Positions 8,073 through 15,439 of a stretch of DNA of 33,055 nucleotides are shown one piece after another. The translations under genes were made by a program, and so were the position numbers. Position 1 is the first letter of the stretch. Every line of letters starts with the position of its first letter. Origin of the DNA: CAYPHJ01 sp964410485 (GTDB lineage Bacteria; Desulfobacterota; Binatia; UBA9968); contig CAYPHJ010000047.1 of assembly GCA_964410485.1 (NCBI GenBank), positions 1-33,055 of the forward strand, in the 5' to 3' direction. The notes beneath the pieces are model-generated. The model saw only the letters and a list, made by a program, of their open reading frames with translations. It was not told where the DNA came from and searched no databases.

Positions 8073-8105
8073 GATTATGCCCTTTTAAATCCTTTTTTCG
8101 AGTGC

Positions 8106-8396
8106 TCATTGTCGATTCTTGATCATCATCCGTATCATAATGAACATCCCGACAGGACAGGCGAGCAGTACTCCAAGGCTCAGGAACCCACTTGCCAGGG
8201 CGCCCAGTGACAACCCAAAGAGGGCAATCGCAGCAATGAGCAGAAGAGGCGCCGCGCAGCATAGGGCCATTCCCAGTCCGCCCTTCAGCCAGGCTTTTCT
8301 TTCTGTACTGATACTAGCTATGTCTCCGGCTTTGACTTCCTGCGTCTCCAGCGGTGGGCTGTTCTGGGCGCTTTCAATATGTGTTTGATCCGACAT
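8106..8396 (-). CDS. Small cysteine-containing membrane protein (DUF2933-like)
   Basis: A 96-residue protein with a hydrophilic N-terminal third and two membrane helices. The first helix begins GMALCCAAPLLLIAAIALFG and carries a vicinal Cys pair. The second holds LACPVGMFIMIRMMIK, with a single Cys before a Met-rich end. The CPxxMxxMMxM style of ending is typical of DUF2933-type small membrane proteins found in copper and mercury loci; I call the family only tentatively. The ATG at 8396 has an excellent ribosome binding site (AGGAGG seven bases upstream). It lies downstream of the multicopper oxidase, separated by an inverted-repeat element. Cys and Met residues in the helices could pass Cu(I). 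Confidence 0.75.
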   Translation of the reverse strand: MSDQTHIESAQNSPPLETQEVKAGDIASISTERKAWLKGGLGMALCCAAPLLLIAAIALFGLSLGALASGFLSLGVLLACPVGMFIMIRMMIKNRQ

Positions 8397-8418
8397 AAAT
8401 TCCTCCTATGGAAATCCA

Positions 8419-8504
8419 CCCTCACCCTTACCCTCTCCCAGCGGGAGAGGGCTTCTGGAAATCCGCGTGAACTTCCCTCTGTGGGAGAGAGTACAAGGTG
8501 AGGG
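8419..8504. repeat. REP/MITE-like composite inverted repeat
   Basis: Outer arms CCCTCACC (8419-8426) and GGTGAGGG (8497-8504) enclose a 9-bp perfect hairpin, CCCTCTCCC (8431-8439) with GGGAGAGGG (8443-8451) and a three-base loop, plus a weaker CCCTCT/GGAGAG hairpin. Elements of this composition are common between genes in many bacteria. It fills the gap between the multicopper oxidase stop and the small membrane gene, so it could act in RNA processing or partial termination. A related half-copy is at 15068-15112. Confidence 0.75.
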
Positions 8505-8506
8505 CT

Positions 8507-10027
8507 TCAAGCGATCTTGGTTAGGGTAATCATCCCCCCCTCCATGTGCATCGGCTTGTGGCAGTGAAAGAACCAATCTCCGGGATTATGGGCAGTGAAC
8601 TCGATAGCGACCGATCCCATGTGCGCCGCCACGTCAACGCTGTCACGAACGATGGGCTGATCTAAACGCTTGCCGTTAACCGCCACGACCTTGAAAGACT
8701 GCCCGTGAAGGTGCATCGGGTGCGCTTCCATGCTCATGTTGTTCAGCATCAATCGCACGAGATCCCCTTTTTTGACGCGTATCGGGTCGGTGTTGGGATA
8801 GCGCTTGCCGTTAATCGTCCACACATCTGATCCCATCATCCCGCCGCTTAGAGTAAGGTCGAAGCTCCGCTCCTGCCCCGAGGGAGGCGGAAGAATGTCC
8901 CGTCCCCGGCCGCGCGTGTCCTGCCAAATATTGAGCCCTCTCACGCTTTCAACCGCTGCCTCCGGCTTGCTCTCTTCCCTTCCCTCGTACATGACCAACA
9001 CCTGCTCGCCGGCGGTGATGTGGCCTGCCTGTAAGCAGTGGAGGAACCAAGCACCTGGCTTATCGGCAACGAACTGAACGTCGTAGCGCTCGCTCGGGGC
9101 AATCGGCACGCCGTCTACTTCGACAGCTTGGGTCAGCGGATTGCCGTCTGTATGCGTGACCTGCAAGCGATGACCCGCTAACCGAATGACATGCGTGTGG
9201 TCAGCGCTCGCATTGATCAGCCGCAAACGGACCCGCTCGCCTTTGCGCACCTTCAATGGTTCGGTTGCCGGATAGGCCTTGCCGTTAATGCTCATCGTGT
9301 CATACGCAGGCATATGACCGCCGCTCATCATACGATCCATCATTCTGCCCATCCCGCCACTCATCATCCCTCCCATCATGCCACCCATTCGACCGCGTCC
9401 GCCTGCTGTTCCCTCCGTGGTTCTTGCGATCGCCGGCCCGCTGCCTGTAACCCAGTCATCGAGCACCAACGTGTATTCGCGGTCGAACGGGAACACCTCC
9501 GGCCCGCCGGGCTCGATAATTATCGGCGCATAGAGACCCAGGTCCAGCTGGCGATGTTCCTCAAAATGCGTATGGTACCAGCGCGTGCCGGCCGGTTTTG
9601 CTTCGAACTCGTAAACGAATGTGGCACCGGGCTGAACAGGCTTCTGACTAATTCCGGGCACGCCGTCCATCGCGTTCGGCACATCTACGCCGTGCCAATG
9701 GATTGTGGTGGGCTCCGAAAGCGAGTTCCTTAGGACAATCCTGACTCTCTCGCCTTCTTTGAAACGAAGCTCGGGCCCTGGAATTTGACCGTTGTACGCC
9801 ATCGCCTTGATCCGCTTACCACGCGTCAGTTCCCACATGATCTCGCGGGTCTCGAGGTGAACCTCTTTTGTCGCGGTTGTCTTTCTCGGTTTTTCTGCAG
9901 CGTCGGGCTCAGCGACCACGGCTAGGCCGCCCAGTGTGAGTGCAAATGCTCCAAGACCGGTCCGGCCGGAGATCTCCAGGAACTGACGACGAGAGAGGGA
10001 CTTTTCTTTTATTTCTCCGATTTCCAT
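8507..10027 (-). CDS. Tat-exported multicopper oxidase (CopA/CueO-like)
   Basis: A 506-residue three-domain laccase-type oxidase, likely oxidising Cu(I) to Cu(II) in the periplasm with reduction of oxygen. A twin-arginine signal is present (LSRRQFLEIS at residues 11-20, then a hydrophobic stretch). Copper ligands are seen in order: TIHWHGVDVP and TRWYHTHFEEH in domain 1, HPMHLHGQSF and FFHCHKPMHMEGGM at the C-terminus, with the type 1 ligands Cys489, His494 and Met499. A Met-rich loop at about residues 218-245 (repeats of GGMM and RMM) is like the Cu(I)-binding segments of copper-resistance oxidases. GGAGGAG precedes ATG 10027, and the start overlaps the upstream beta-propeller gene by 19 bases, implying translational coupling. 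Confidence 0.93.
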   Translation of the reverse strand: MEIGEIKEKSLSRRQFLEISGRTGLGAFALTLGGLAVVAEPDAAEKPRKTTATKEVHLETREIMWELTRGKRIKAMAYNGQIPGPELRFKEGERVRIVLRNSLSEPTTIHWHGVDVPNAMDGVPGISQKPVQPGATFVYEFEAKPAGTRWYHTHFEEHRQLDLGLYAPIIIEPGGPEVFPFDREYTLVLDDWVTGSGPAIARTTEGTAGGRGRMGGMMGGMMSGGMGRMMDRMMSGGHMPAYDTMSINGKAYPATEPLKVRKGERVRLRLINASADHTHVIRLAGHRLQVTHTDGNPLTQAVEVDGVPIAPSERYDVQFVADKPGAWFLHCLQAGHITAGEQVLVMYEGREESKPEAAVESVRGLNIWQDTRGRGRDILPPPSGQERSFDLTLSGGMMGSDVWTINGKRYPNTDPIRVKKGDLVRLMLNNMSMEAHPMHLHGQSFKVVAVNGKRLDQPIVRDSVDVAAHMGSVAIEFTAHNPGDWFFHCHKPMHMEGGMITLTKIA

Positions 10028-10932
10028 TTCGCTCCTCCGTCGGTGCTTTTGAAGATGGTGCCCTCAACGGTAGCGACATAAATCTCGTTGGACGCTCGAG
10101 GGTTTAAGACCACAGAGGCCAGGTAACTGAATTCCTCTCCCAAACGCTTCCATGATCGACCTGCGTCAATGCTTTTGAAAAGGCCATCACGCATGGCAAC
10201 GTACATGATCCTCGATTCGACCGGGTCCACCGCGAAACCATTGACGGTTCGATTGGCAGGCAGACCGCCCACCTTGGCCCACCCTCAGAAACAGTCGGCA
10301 CTACGTAATAGACCCGTCGAAGTGCCGGCGTAGAGAAAAATACCGCCCATTCCCGTGGAGATGTTTACCGAGGATAAAACCTTGACTTCGCCCGGAGGAC
10401 CATCGTCAACTCGAACCCACGTTCTACCCTGGTCGGTGGTCCTGTATATCCCTTCGCCTTTATCTCGGACCGCGGCATGGAGCTTGAACGGCATATTGGG
10501 ATCGACGGCAAGGCCATGAACGTCAGCTCCTCCCAGGCCATTATTTGCCTCCTTCCAGCTTGCTCCCCCATCGGTGCTCTTGAGCAACCCTGCCTCATGG
10601 GTTCCGACGTAGAGGGTGCGGGGATTGCGCGGATCGCTTGCTACAGCCATGACGTCCAGATGTGGATGCTTCGTTGCGAGCGGGATTTTTTTCCATGATC
10701 TTCCGCTATCTTCACTGCGATAAAGCCCCGTGTGGGCGCCTAAGAACAAGGTTTTCCCTACCGAATCCATCGCGAGGGAATGAACATGCTCAAAGTTCGG
10801 CTCGCTCTTACTCGATGTATGTTGGTTGGCAGCGAGCAAAAAATGGCGTGCGGGCTCCGCATAAGCTGTTCCGATGTGTAGCAGCAACGCCAGCCCTGCG
10901 AATTTCGAAGTTAATTTAATGCTATTCTTCAT
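10009..10932 (-). pseudogene. Exported beta-propeller (BNR/sortilin-like repeat) protein interrupted by an in-frame TGA
   Basis: From ATG 10932 (AGGAGG upstream) the protein has a signal peptide (KFAGLALLLHIGTAYAEPA) and then BNR/Asp-box repeats: GLYRSEDSGRSWKKI, GLLKSTDGGASWKEA, GIYRTTDQGRTWVRV, GLLRSAD, GLFKSIDAGRSWKRL and TIFKSTDGGAKWKSE. This is the YCF48/sortilin-like propeller found in many exported proteins of unknown substrate. After GLLRSADCF a TGA at 10285-10287 interrupts the frame, which resumes without a shift as GWAKVGGLPANRTVNGF. The S-x-D-x-x-x-x-W spacing is kept across the stop, so one codon has changed to TGA. It may be a recent nonsense mutation, a sequence error or, much less likely, a recoded codon. 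The 3' end overlaps the multicopper oxidase start by 19 bases. Confidence 0.85.
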
Positions 10933-11037
10933 CACGCCTCCTTGATGAACCGTCTGACACCAACGTGACCTTTTTTTATCGCTTGTCTCCTGACCGAGGT
11001 TTCTTTGGCAAAACAAAAGATACCAGCAACTCCTAAC

Positions 11038-11053
11038 TTTCCTTCTAAGGAAA
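11038..11053. promoter_or_regulatory. Perfect 7-bp inverted repeat upstream of the propeller/multicopper oxidase unit
   Basis: TTTCCTT and AAGGAAA separated by CT, about 106 bases before the propeller start codon. Its size and place suit a dimeric regulator, but no convincing -35/-10 pair was seen next to it. It differs from the CsoR-type site at 15446-15459. Confidence 0.35.
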
Positions 11054-11073
11054 AAATTGAAAGTTCAGGAAAA

Positions 11074-11098
11074 CTCAGTTCCGAGGGTATGAACTGAG
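11074..11098 (-). terminator. Probable intrinsic terminator
   Basis: On the minus strand an 8-bp perfect stem (CTCAGTTC with GAACTGAG, nine-base loop) is followed at once by TTTTCC. It lies 39 bases after the stop of the small exported gene at 11137-11517 and before the propeller gene, so it should separate the two transcripts. The U-tract is short. Confidence 0.55.
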
Positions 11099-11136
11099 AA
11101 TCGCGCGAAAAACCGGACGGCGTAGAACCGGGGAAA

Positions 11137-11517
11137 TCAGAGGTTCAGTATAGAATCGAACAAACGAATAGAAACTTTCAGCGGCCCAATGGAGAAAGAC
11201 TCGCCGGAATCTCTTGCCAGTGACGGAGGTCCAATCGCGGATAGGTCAGTAGAGCCATAGCCGACAGCCAAGCCCAAAACGTGCTTCAGCGAACCGCCTA
11301 ACACAACTGAGCCATGCGAGACGAGACAGGAAGAACCACCGGGCCAGCATAAATAGCCGGGATGATCACACCCAACCATTGACATGGGACGGCTATCTTC
11401 ACAGTCACTCATGGAAGGGAGAGATTGGTCGGGAGATGCCCATATGGAGCACAAATGTCCCGATGCCAAAAGTAAGGCAATCAGAACAACAGGCAGATTC
11501 TTTGCCCAGGGTTTCAT
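11137..11517 (-). CDS. Small exported Cys-rich protein of unknown function (family member 3 of 3)
   Basis: A 126-residue exported protein: signal peptide MKPWAKNLPVVLIALLLASG, likely cleaved after SIWAS. The mature part has five cysteines in a compact arrangement (SDCEDSRP, VGCDHPGYLCWPGG, SSCLVSHG), together with His and Met residues that could bind copper. The C-terminus PLKVSIRLFDSILNL matches the style of the other two small exported proteins. It stands alone between a terminator-like hairpin downstream and a divergent promoter region upstream. No named family is recognised. A periplasmic metal or thiol role is inferred from residues and context. Confidence 0.6.
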   Translation of the reverse strand: MKPWAKNLPVVLIALLLASGHLCSIWASPDQSLPSMSDCEDSRPMSMVGCDHPGYLCWPGGSSCLVSHGSVVLGGSLKHVLGLAVGYGSTDLSAIGPPSLARDSGESFSIGPLKVSIRLFDSILNL

Positions 11518-11569
11518 TGCAGGTCAATGGTGACTCCCGCTGAATCGAATGTCAAGCTAAACGCAGGGA

Positions 11570-11586
11570 TGAGCAATTGGTGCTCA
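11570..11586. promoter_or_regulatory. Inverted repeat in a divergent intergenic region
   Basis: TGAGCA and TGCTCA, separated by ATTGG, lie between the divergent genes at 11517 (minus) and 11690 (plus). The geometry suits an operator serving both genes. This is the only dyad noted in the 172-base gap. Confidence 0.3.
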
Positions 11587-11689
11587 ATATTCACAGGCGA
11601 ACAAATCCAACGCTTTGCCTATTGATGTTTACCCAGGAAACGTGCTCGTCTGTGGATGTAAGTCTGAAATTATGCTGGGAATAGAGAAC

Positions 11690-11899
11690 ATGTCGCGAAA
11701 TCAAGTTGGGCTCGACAAGCCACCGTATCCCGGCACGCCCCACTGGGTAAAAGTGTTTGGGATTATCGGGATCGTCCTAGTCCTGCTGGTCGTCGTCATC
11801 ATGTTCACCGGCGTTGGTGGCGAGCACGGCCCTGGTCGCCACTTGCGATCCGATGCCCCTGCTGGCCACACACCACCCATACAGCGCGGCGTGCGTTAG
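11690..11899 (+). CDS. Small single-pass membrane protein with a GPGRH tail
   Basis: From the ATG at 11690 the protein is 69 aa: a short N-terminal part (PPYPGTPHWVKVFGII), one membrane helix (IGIVLVLLVVVIMFTG) and a hydrophilic tail (EHGPGRHLRSD). I recognise the PxTPxWVKVFG...GGGHGPGRH style from small hypothetical proteins that usually precede a four-helix membrane protein, as here. Function unknown. The frame is open from 11615, but that extension does not look coding. It is on the opposite strand to the island and its codons are GC-richer than those of its neighbours. Confidence 0.65.
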   Translation: MSRNQVGLDKPPYPGTPHWVKVFGIIGIVLVLLVVVIMFTGVGGEHGPGRHLRSDAPAGHTPPIQRGVR

Positions 11900-11907
11900 C
11901 CATTGCC

Positions 11908-12417
11908 ATGACGCCAGGCCTCCGCAAGTTTGTGCTCACCGCCCATGTCATTTCCTCGGTCGGCTGGCTCGGTGCGGTCGTTGCTTACCTGGTGCTCGCC
12001 GTCACCGCTCTGACCATCCAGGATGCTCAGACGGTGCGCGCCGCCTGGATCGCGATGGAGTTGACCGGGTGGTTCGTCATCGTCCCGCTGGCCCTGGCTT
12101 CGCTGTCGATCGGGGTTGTCCAGGCGCTCGGCACTCCGTGGGGCTTGTTTCGGCACTATTGGGTCGTGGTGAAATTCCTCCTAACCGTTTTTGCCACCGT
12201 CATCTTGCTACTGCACATGCCGACAGTGAGCTACTTCGCACGCCTGGCAACGGGGATCGATAGTGCCACTACCTTTGGGTTGTGGGGCGAAATTCTCCAT
12301 GCCGGAGGCGGGTTGCTGGTGCTGCTCGTAAACACGACCTTGTCGGTGTACAAGCCGCGCGGCATGACCCCGCACGGGTGGCGCAAAGAGATGCGCTCTG
12401 AGCGCGACCGATGTTGA
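11908..12417 (+). CDS. Four-helix integral membrane protein (DUF2269-like)
   Basis: A 169-residue protein with four hydrophobic segments (about residues 6-34, 53-74, 83-103 and 124-146). The N-terminus LRKFVLTAHVISSVGWLGAV, with an in-helix His and a later FRHYWVVVKFLLT, resembles predicted integral membrane proteins of the DUF2269 type; the conserved His residues could bind haem or metal. It starts eight bases after the small GPGRH gene and both are visibly GC-richer than the flanking minus-strand genes. Its 3' end abuts a truncated minus-strand gene, so this pair looks inserted into the copper operon. Confidence 0.75.
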   Translation: MTPGLRKFVLTAHVISSVGWLGAVVAYLVLAVTALTIQDAQTVRAAWIAMELTGWFVIVPLALASLSIGVVQALGTPWGLFRHYWVVVKFLLTVFATVILLLHMPTVSYFARLATGIDSATTFGLWGEILHAGGGLLVLLVNTTLSVYKPRGMTPHGWRKEMRSERDRC

Positions 12418-12573
12418 CAGCATAGCGCGGGTTACCGGATGAATGAAGTAAATTCTTTGCCCTTCGGTAAAGCCCTTGACGGGTGGGATCCCTGCCGGAT
12501 TTAGGTAGTATCCAATCGCAACGCCGGCAAATCCGATTAACAGCGCGACGGCTGTCATTGCCGATTTACGCAT
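12418..12573 (-). pseudogene. 5' fragment of an exported protein, truncated at a junction
   Basis: A start at 12573 with GGAGG about ten bases upstream gives MRKSAMTAVALLIGFAGVAIGYYLN and then GFTEGQRIYFIHP. This is a signal anchor and the beginning of a mature domain. The frame stays open further left, but there it only reads the antisense of the plus-strand membrane gene, so real coding probably ends near 12418-12440. The GFTxGQxIxFIH stretch resembles an exported hypothetical family that continues well beyond this point. It overlaps the ATPase stop by eight bases, as expected for an operon partner. Confidence 0.55.
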
Positions 12574-15039
12574 TAGCTTCCATCCTCCCCCGAGCTGATC
12601 CACTTCCAGGTTCGCGGTCCAGGACATGGCCAAGCTTAGAAATTTCGTCTGCTACTTGTTCTCGCGAGAGGGACTCTTTGTAGACTGAAACGCTTAACTG
12701 CTTCTGTCTTGGATTGCCCTCGACCCCGGCAACTCCAGGGACGCGGCTGAGCGCATCACGAATTACCTGGACGCATCCCTCGCAATGAATGCTCGGGACA
12801 GTAAAATCCAACTTTTCGAGACCTTCGGTTGCGGGCACCGGAGGCGCCTCTTTTCTCGCACGTCGAGGTAAAATTTTCCCGGCGAAAGAGTTGAGGAGAA
12901 CCGCGCTCACGCTTGCTGCCATTGCAGCCATTGCCCACACCGGGTGCACCCAGCCGGTGGTCGCAAGGGGTACGCCGATCCCATTGAAAGAAAACGCCAG
13001 GGCGAGATTCTGAACGGTCTTGCGGAAACTTCGCCTGCCGATTTCGTAAGCGTCCACAAATCCGCCCAGCCGCTCGCCAACCAGAATCACGTCGGACGAC
13101 TCGATGGCTATATCCGTTCCTGCTCCAATGGCAACACCGACATCGGCCTGCATAAGAGCCGGGGCATCATTAATCCCGTCCCCCACCATCGCAACGCGCA
13201 CGCCGCCGCGCTGAAGCTCGCGCACCCGCGCCGCCTTATCCTGTGGCAACACCTGCGCGTAGACCTCTTGGATCCCCACTTTGCCGGCCACAGCCTGTGC
13301 GGTTTGCGGATTATCGCCGGTGATCATTACGGGGGTTAGGCCTGCCTCTTTCATCCGCTGAACTGCTTCCGCCGCATCCTCCTTGAGCCTGTCGGTAACA
13401 GTGAAAAGCCCTCTAAGCTTACCGTTTTCCGAAACGCCAATAACTGTCTTGGCCTGAGCCTGAAAAGCCGCGGCGCGTCCTTGAGCATCACCGGGTTTCA
13501 CCCCTTGCTCGGTCAAAAAGCCGAGACTCCCAACGAGAACTTCTCTTCCTTCGATTTGCGCCCGGACGCCCCCTCCCGCCACTGCTTGGAATTCTCGCGC
13601 ATCTTTAAGCATGAAGCCTTTTTCTTCCGCGTGCCTCAGAACCGCCTGAGCAAGCGGGTGCTCGGATGATCTTTCGGCGCTTGCGGCAACTGCAAGGATC
13701 TCTTCAGGACTGGCGCCGTCAAATGCTACGACGTGCTCGACTCGAGGCTTGCCGACCGTGATAGTGCCTGTCTTGTCGAGGACGACCTTCTTAACGTCCT
13801 TGAATACCTGGAATGCTTCGCCCGTTCTCATGAGGATGCCATTAAGCGCCGCTTCCCCACCGCCCCGGATCATTGCAAGCGGAGTGGCCATCCCAAGGGC
13901 GCATGGATAGCCCATGACGAGGACAGCCAATCCTGCATAGGTTGCGCGGATCACATCGGCTTGTCCCGTCACGAGCCATGCGCCAACAGTCCAGATCAGA
14001 ACCGCCAGTCCGGCAAACGCAAGAACACCAGGCACGAAACAAACGAGTATTCGGTCTACCAGCTGGATGATGCTCGGCTTTAGTGCCCGCGCTTCCTGAA
14101 TGTGTCGCGCGATCTGCGCAAGAAAGCTTTCCTTACCTATCTTTGTTGCGCGAATGACGAGCGTGCCGGTCTGATTGACGGACCCGCCGATGACCTCATC
14201 TCCTTTGGACTTGTCTTTGGGCATCGGCTCGCCGGTCACTAAACTTTCGTTAAGAGCCGATTCTCCTTCCACAATGGTTCCATCGACGGGCACCTGCGAG
14301 CCGGGTCTTACCCTTATCAAATCTCCAGGTTCGAGCGCCTCGATCGGGACTTCGGCCTCTTTACCCTCCAGAATCACGATCGCCGTATTCGGCTGAAGAC
14401 TAAGGAGCTTTGTGGACGGCCTGAGAACTGCGCGTGCGCACATGAAGCGAGGTGTACTGGCTGAGAATGTGGTAGGTGGTAACGAAAACAGCGACGCCGA
14501 AAAAGTCGGCCGCGGGAAATTCGCGAAAGAACAGCCCCAGAATGCCGCCAGCAAGCCCGGCAAAAGCTGCGAACTCCAGCAGAACGCGTTTGGTTCAAAA
14601 TGCCCCGCCGTAATGAAGCCCAACCCGTCTTCAGAATAGGGCGGCCGACGATAAAAACAGTGAGCAGAGCGAGGCCGAGCGTGATCCACTCGATATACGG
14701 AAACATGCGCCCAACCCACATGAGCAGCATCAAGAGCAGGGCGACCCCGGTGAGCGATGCCGCAATGATCAGGCGATCGCGTTCTCGCTGAAGCTCCTCT
14801 TGTTGTTCCTCAAAGGTTCGGACCTTGTCCGGATCCTGGACCGTATAGCCAACGTCCGTAATGGCCTTTTTGAATTCCTGAGGCGCTACTTTAAAGGGAT
14901 CATAGACAATCAATGTTTCCTCATGAGCGAGGCTTACGTGCACCTCGTGGACGCCTTCGATCCGTCCGACTGCGCGCTTGATCGTCTCGGTGCAAAACGA
15001 GCACGACATGCCGCCGATCTTAAACTGAACTTTCTCCAT
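12566..15039 (-). pseudogene. P1B-type heavy-metal (probably copper) ATPase, two apparent frameshifts
   Basis: Metal-exporting P-type ATPase. Removing one base from each of two AAA triplets (minus-strand reading, at 14589-14591 and 14409-14411) gives an unbroken 823-residue protein. Order: N-terminal HMA domain with GGMSCSFC; helices; a middle stretch readable only in the third frame (RVLLEFAAFAGLAGGILGLF, then VTTYHILSQYTSLHVRTRSS); A-domain with SLVTGEPMPK; the metal-path motif MGYPCALGMATPLA; DKTGTITVGKP (phosphorylated Asp); SSEHPLAQA; VAMVGDGINDAPAL; and a C-terminal HMA domain with IHCEGC. The metal motif reads YPC where copper pumps have CPC. The gene follows csoR, so copper-induced expression is likely. 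Whether it is a pseudogene or carries read errors cannot be decided here; the clean open flanks favour errors or very recent damage. Confidence 0.88.
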
Positions 15040-15067
15040 TGTGGTCCGAAGCTTTCCTCCCTTGTCC

Positions 15068-15112
15068 GCCTTCCCCTCCCCCGATGGGAGAGGATAGAGG
15101 TGAGGGTGATCG
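15068..15112. repeat. REP/MITE-like element, half copy
   Basis: Contains CCTCCCCCGATGGGAGAGG followed by GAGGTGAGGGTGA, closely related in sequence to the element at 8419-8504. It lies between csoR and the ATPase start and may form a hairpin in the shared transcript. Confidence 0.6.
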
Positions 15113-15119
15113 GCAAATG

Positions 15120-15416
15120 TCACTTCGCGAATTTGTAGATCACGTCCATTAGCTCTCGATACGTTTCGCCGGCTTTCTTTTTGTTGCCGGAGCGAAGAGA
15201 AGTGGTGACGCAATTTTCTAAATAGTTGCGCATGATGAGTTTCCCAACGCCCCGAAGCGCTTCCTGAACGGCGGAGATCTGTCCCAGAACCTCGACGCAG
15301 TAGCGTCCCTCCTCGACCATTTTTTGCACGCCCTTGATCTGACCCTCGATCCGGCTGAGCCTCTGAAGCGCCTCTTCTCTGGCCGGCGGCAGGATCTTCT
15401 CTTTTCCATTAGCCAT
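15120..15416 (-). CDS. csoR: CsoR/RcnR-family metal- or persulfide-sensing repressor
   Basis: A 98-residue all-helical repressor of the DUF156 family, with the hallmark RLSRIEGQIKGVQKMVEEGR. CsoR binds Cu(I) through Cys-His-Cys. Here the equivalent positions, by exact spacing, are Cys40 (EGRYCVEVL), Tyr65 and Cys69 (RNYLENCV), so the histidine is replaced by tyrosine. That leaves a Cys pair, as in CstR-type persulfide sensors, or an altered Cu(I) site. GGAGGT stands nine bases before ATG 15416. A palindromic CsoR-type operator lies in its promoter, so it should repress itself and the ATPase behind it. The family call is firm; the inducer is uncertain. Confidence 0.9.
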   Translation of the reverse strand: MANGKEKILPPAREEALQRLSRIEGQIKGVQKMVEEGRYCVEVLGQISAVQEALRGVGKLIMRNYLENCVTTSLRSGNKKKAGETYRELMDVIYKFAK

Positions 15417-15439
15417 TAATCAATTACCTCCAAGATGCG

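Noticed and set aside
10285..10287. Selenocysteine insertion at the TGA in the propeller gene
   Set aside because: Asp-box propellers have no known selenoprotein members, the position is a variable repeat residue, and no clear SECIS hairpin was identified downstream; a mutation or read error is simpler.
12208..12417. Leftward extension of the truncated exported protein
   Set aside because: Over this stretch the frame only reads the antisense of the plus-strand four-helix membrane gene, whose membrane pattern is much more convincing.
14374..14719. Two separate proteins for the N- and C-terminal parts of the ATPase
   Set aside because: The missing membrane segments are found intact in the third frame, so it is one gene with two one-base insertions, not two genes.
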